NCBI GenBank assembly: GCA_003524095.1
Contig: DOEE01000003.1
Span: forward strand, 186,001 to 250,000
Source of the DNA: Clostridiales bacterium
GTDB taxonomy: Bacteria > Bacillota > Clostridia > Christensenellales > UBA1242
DNA length: 64,000 nucleotides
Direction: 5' to 3'
The position numbers and the translations under genes are program-made. Shown one piece after another: positions 62,437-64,000 of the stretch. The first letter of the stretch is position 1, and each line of letters begins with the position of its first letter. The notes under the pieces were generated by a model. It did no database searches and had not been told where the DNA came from. It was given only the letters and a program-made list of their open reading frames with translations.

Positions 62437-64000
62437 TTATCTATATTTACCTTTTCTTCTAATTAACAAGAATAGTACTACAAGAACTACAACACCAATT
62501 GCAACGCAGATAAGGATAATCTTGGTTGTTTGATTAAGTGGGTCGTTCTTTGTGAATTTGTATGAACTAATTAGTGAACCATCGTCCGAAACTATCTTGA
62601 TTACATATGTTCCTTTTTCGTTAATCGTCATAGTTTGAACAACTCTTTCGCTATTTTCATCAATTACTAAATATTCCTTGTCATTAACAAGAATTTTACT
62701 CTTTCCTACTTGGGAGAATATCATTCCTGGATTGAAGTTGATTGTAATTACATCTTTGGTTGCATTTCCATCTGGTATACTTGAAATAAGTGATGGTAGT
62801 GCATTATTAATCCAAACGTTAAAACTAAAACTTTCATAACCTTTGATGTTGGAATTGAAATATTTGAGGGTTACTTCAAATATACAATTTCTTTCGCTTT
62901 CGTTATCACTTGACAACCATAGCAAACTATCTTTTGATGCAGTTATGTTAGAAGTCTTGACATATCCCTCGTACAAATTTAGATTTTCATCTCTAACTAT
63001 AACTTTGGTGTATGCTGAACTTGGGTTATAGTTTTCGGTATAGATGTAATCATTTGTGCTTAGAACTTTGATTTTTTCGGACTCATTGCTATCTGAATAC
63101 AAGTGAACTTCTTCGGTTGTAATAATCTTGATAGTAACACTATTTTTGTACTGTTCAGTGATTTCAATTTTTTCGTTATCTTTGATTCTAAAGATTTTGT
63201 CAATTACAAATCCTGTACCTTTGGAAACATTAAAACTCTTTTGAGCAATGTTTGTTTTGAGTATTGTAAATTTGTAAGTTGTTGTTACTTGTTGGTCGGC
63301 GATAAGAGTTGAGTCATCTGAAAGTTTGGTTGTTGCGGTCATAACAACTGTATATGAGCCAGGTTCGGTTAGGGTAAATTCAGTTTGACTTCCACGGTCA
63401 GAAGATTGACCATTGTGGGTAACTGTAATACCAATTTCTCTAGTATCATAAAGTGTAAGGCCTGCAAGTTCGGTATTAATCTTAATATTAACATTATCGT
63501 TGAATATTTGATTGTTAATAGGTGAGTTACCATTTACAGTAAATAGAATTTGATTAATCAAATAAATTTGGAGTGATTGACTTGGATTTGTAGCATTTCC
63601 AAATGTTTGGGTTCTGCCTGCCAAATCTCTTACTGCAAATCTATATAGACCGACTTGATTTAGTGTAAATGTCGCTTGATAAGAAACATCTAAATCATTA
63701 AAGACTAGTGTTTCAACAAGTTGATTATTGAAATATCTATCCACATAAATTGTGTTTCCACTAATTGGTGCAGGGGAAATTTCGTCATTGTTTTTGAACT
63801 CAAATGTTACAATAAGTGCTGTATCTGGACGTTTGATAATTGCACTAGATTTTGTGTAAATATTAGTATTTTCGTCTTTGTTTGAAACAACCTTTGTAAA
63901 TGCTATAGTGCTTGTATTTTCGACAAAGTAAACTTTGATAAATCTATAAGTATAGACTTGGTCTTCATTTTTTGTAAATACTCTAAATTCAGCATAAGGT
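62437..64000 (-). CDS. large membrane-anchored surface protein with Ig-like repeats, C-terminal part (N-terminus outside window)
   Basis: The frame stays open to the window edge, so this is only the C-terminal 520 or so residues. Beta-rich repeats of Ig-like type are visible, e.g. QVGLYRFAVRDLAGRTQTF, FTLTEPGSYTVVMTATTKL and MTINEKGTYVIKIVSDDGS. These end in G-x-Y-x-x-x-V strands, followed by a short linker and a C-terminal membrane anchor (TTKIILICVAIGVVVLVVLF) with the basic stop LIRRKGKYR. No LPxTG motif, so anchoring is by the membrane helix. Function unknown; likely adhesin or cell-envelope protein. Confidence 0.8.
   Translation of the reverse strand, partial: PYAEFRVFTKNEDQVYTYRFIKVYFVENTSTIAFTKVVSNKDENTNIYTKSSAIIKRPDTALIVTFEFKNNDEISPAPISGNTIYVDRYFNNQLVETLVFNDLDVSYQATFTLNQVGLYRFAVRDLAGRTQTFGNATNPSQSLQIYLINQILFTVNGNSPINNQIFNDNVNIKINTELAGLTLYDTREIGITVTHNGQSSDRGSQTEFTLTEPGSYTVVMTATTKLSDDSTLIADQQVTTTYKFTILKTNIAQKSFNVSKGTGFVIDKIFRIKDNEKIEITEQYKNSVTIKIITTEEVHLYSDSNESEKIKVLSTNDYIYTENYNPSSAYTKVIVRDENLNLYEGYVKTSNITASKDSLLWLSSDNESERNCIFEVTLKYFNSNIKGYESFSFNVWINNALPSLISSIPDGNATKDVITINFNPGMIFSQVGKSKILVNDKEYLVIDENSERVVQTMTINEKGTYVIKIVSDDGSLISSYKFTKNDPLNQTTKIILICVAIGVVVLVVLFLLIRRKGKYR

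Noticed and set aside
1..64000. CRISPR array, IS element with transposase, rRNA operon
   Set aside because: No regularly spaced direct repeats, no transposase frame and no rRNA sequence were seen.

Overview
The window looks like a chromosomal stretch from an uncultured, very AT-rich, endospore-forming Clostridia-type Bacillota. TGA is used as a normal stop, and Shine-Dalgarno boxes of AGGAG/AAAGG type precede most genes. Sporulation and germination genes (sipL-like, spoIIR, sleB, ypeB, ylbJ, a spoIIM-like gene, a divergent Spo0A-like gene, dacF) and the usual Firmicutes housekeeping neighbourhoods place it there. Nothing forms a complete prophage, integrative element or CRISPR locus.

Layout. 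1-8.5 kb: end of a BspA-type leucine-rich-repeat protein, the deoB-deoD nucleoside salvage pair, a SipL-like spore coat anchor, a compact spoIIR-sleB-ypeB operon, and pyruvate kinase. 8.6-13.4 kb: MarR regulator, cysS, an RsmC-like methyltransferase and a large unknown lipoprotein. 13.4-22.3 kb: zinc-ribbon membrane protein, rubrerythrin, a tRNA-Arg(ACG) gene followed by unusual palindromic tRNA-derived repeats, a TetR regulator, small and unknown membrane proteins, a YkvI-type transporter and an NMT1-type ABC importer. 22.5-34 kb: valS, a HEPN-like small protein, TSCPD and DUF4364 proteins, ylbJ, a patatin-like lipase, tmcAL, pta-ackA and rpmF. 34-47.7 kb: a long translation, secretion and chromosome block: plsX-rnc, smc-ftsY, ylxM-ffh-rpsP-khpA-rimM-trmD, an inserted ATP-grasp gene, rbgA-rnhB-yraN, then rplS moved downstream with its own promoter and leader. 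47.9-64 kb: Spo0A-like and SpoIIM-like genes, a second large lipoprotein, dacF, an acetyltransferase with a basic tail, an O-antigen-ligase/glycosyltransferase pair, SDR, PlsC-like acyltransferase, pnuC, two tandem metallophosphoesterase-like genes (one frameshifted, one without catalytic residues), and the end of a large membrane-anchored surface protein.

How the genes fit together. The housekeeping core covers ribosome maturation (rpsP, rimM, trmD, rbgA, rplS, rnc), SRP targeting (ffh, ftsY, ylxM), phospholipid initiation (plsX) and acetate formation (pyk, pta, ackA). The sporulation genes are scattered. Three genes (ylbJ, the spoIIM-like gene and the ykvI homologue) share a start region with a CATA-type -10 box directly before the ATG and no Shine-Dalgarno sequence.

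The most unusual observations are: inverted fragments of tRNA-Arg interrupted by small palindromes; a Spo0A-like regulator with a damaged phosphoreceiver; the catalytic/pseudo-enzyme phosphoesterase pair; an ATP-grasp gene in the slot normally held by rplS; and a gene remnant next to an unexplained structured segment in the rpmF-plsX gap.
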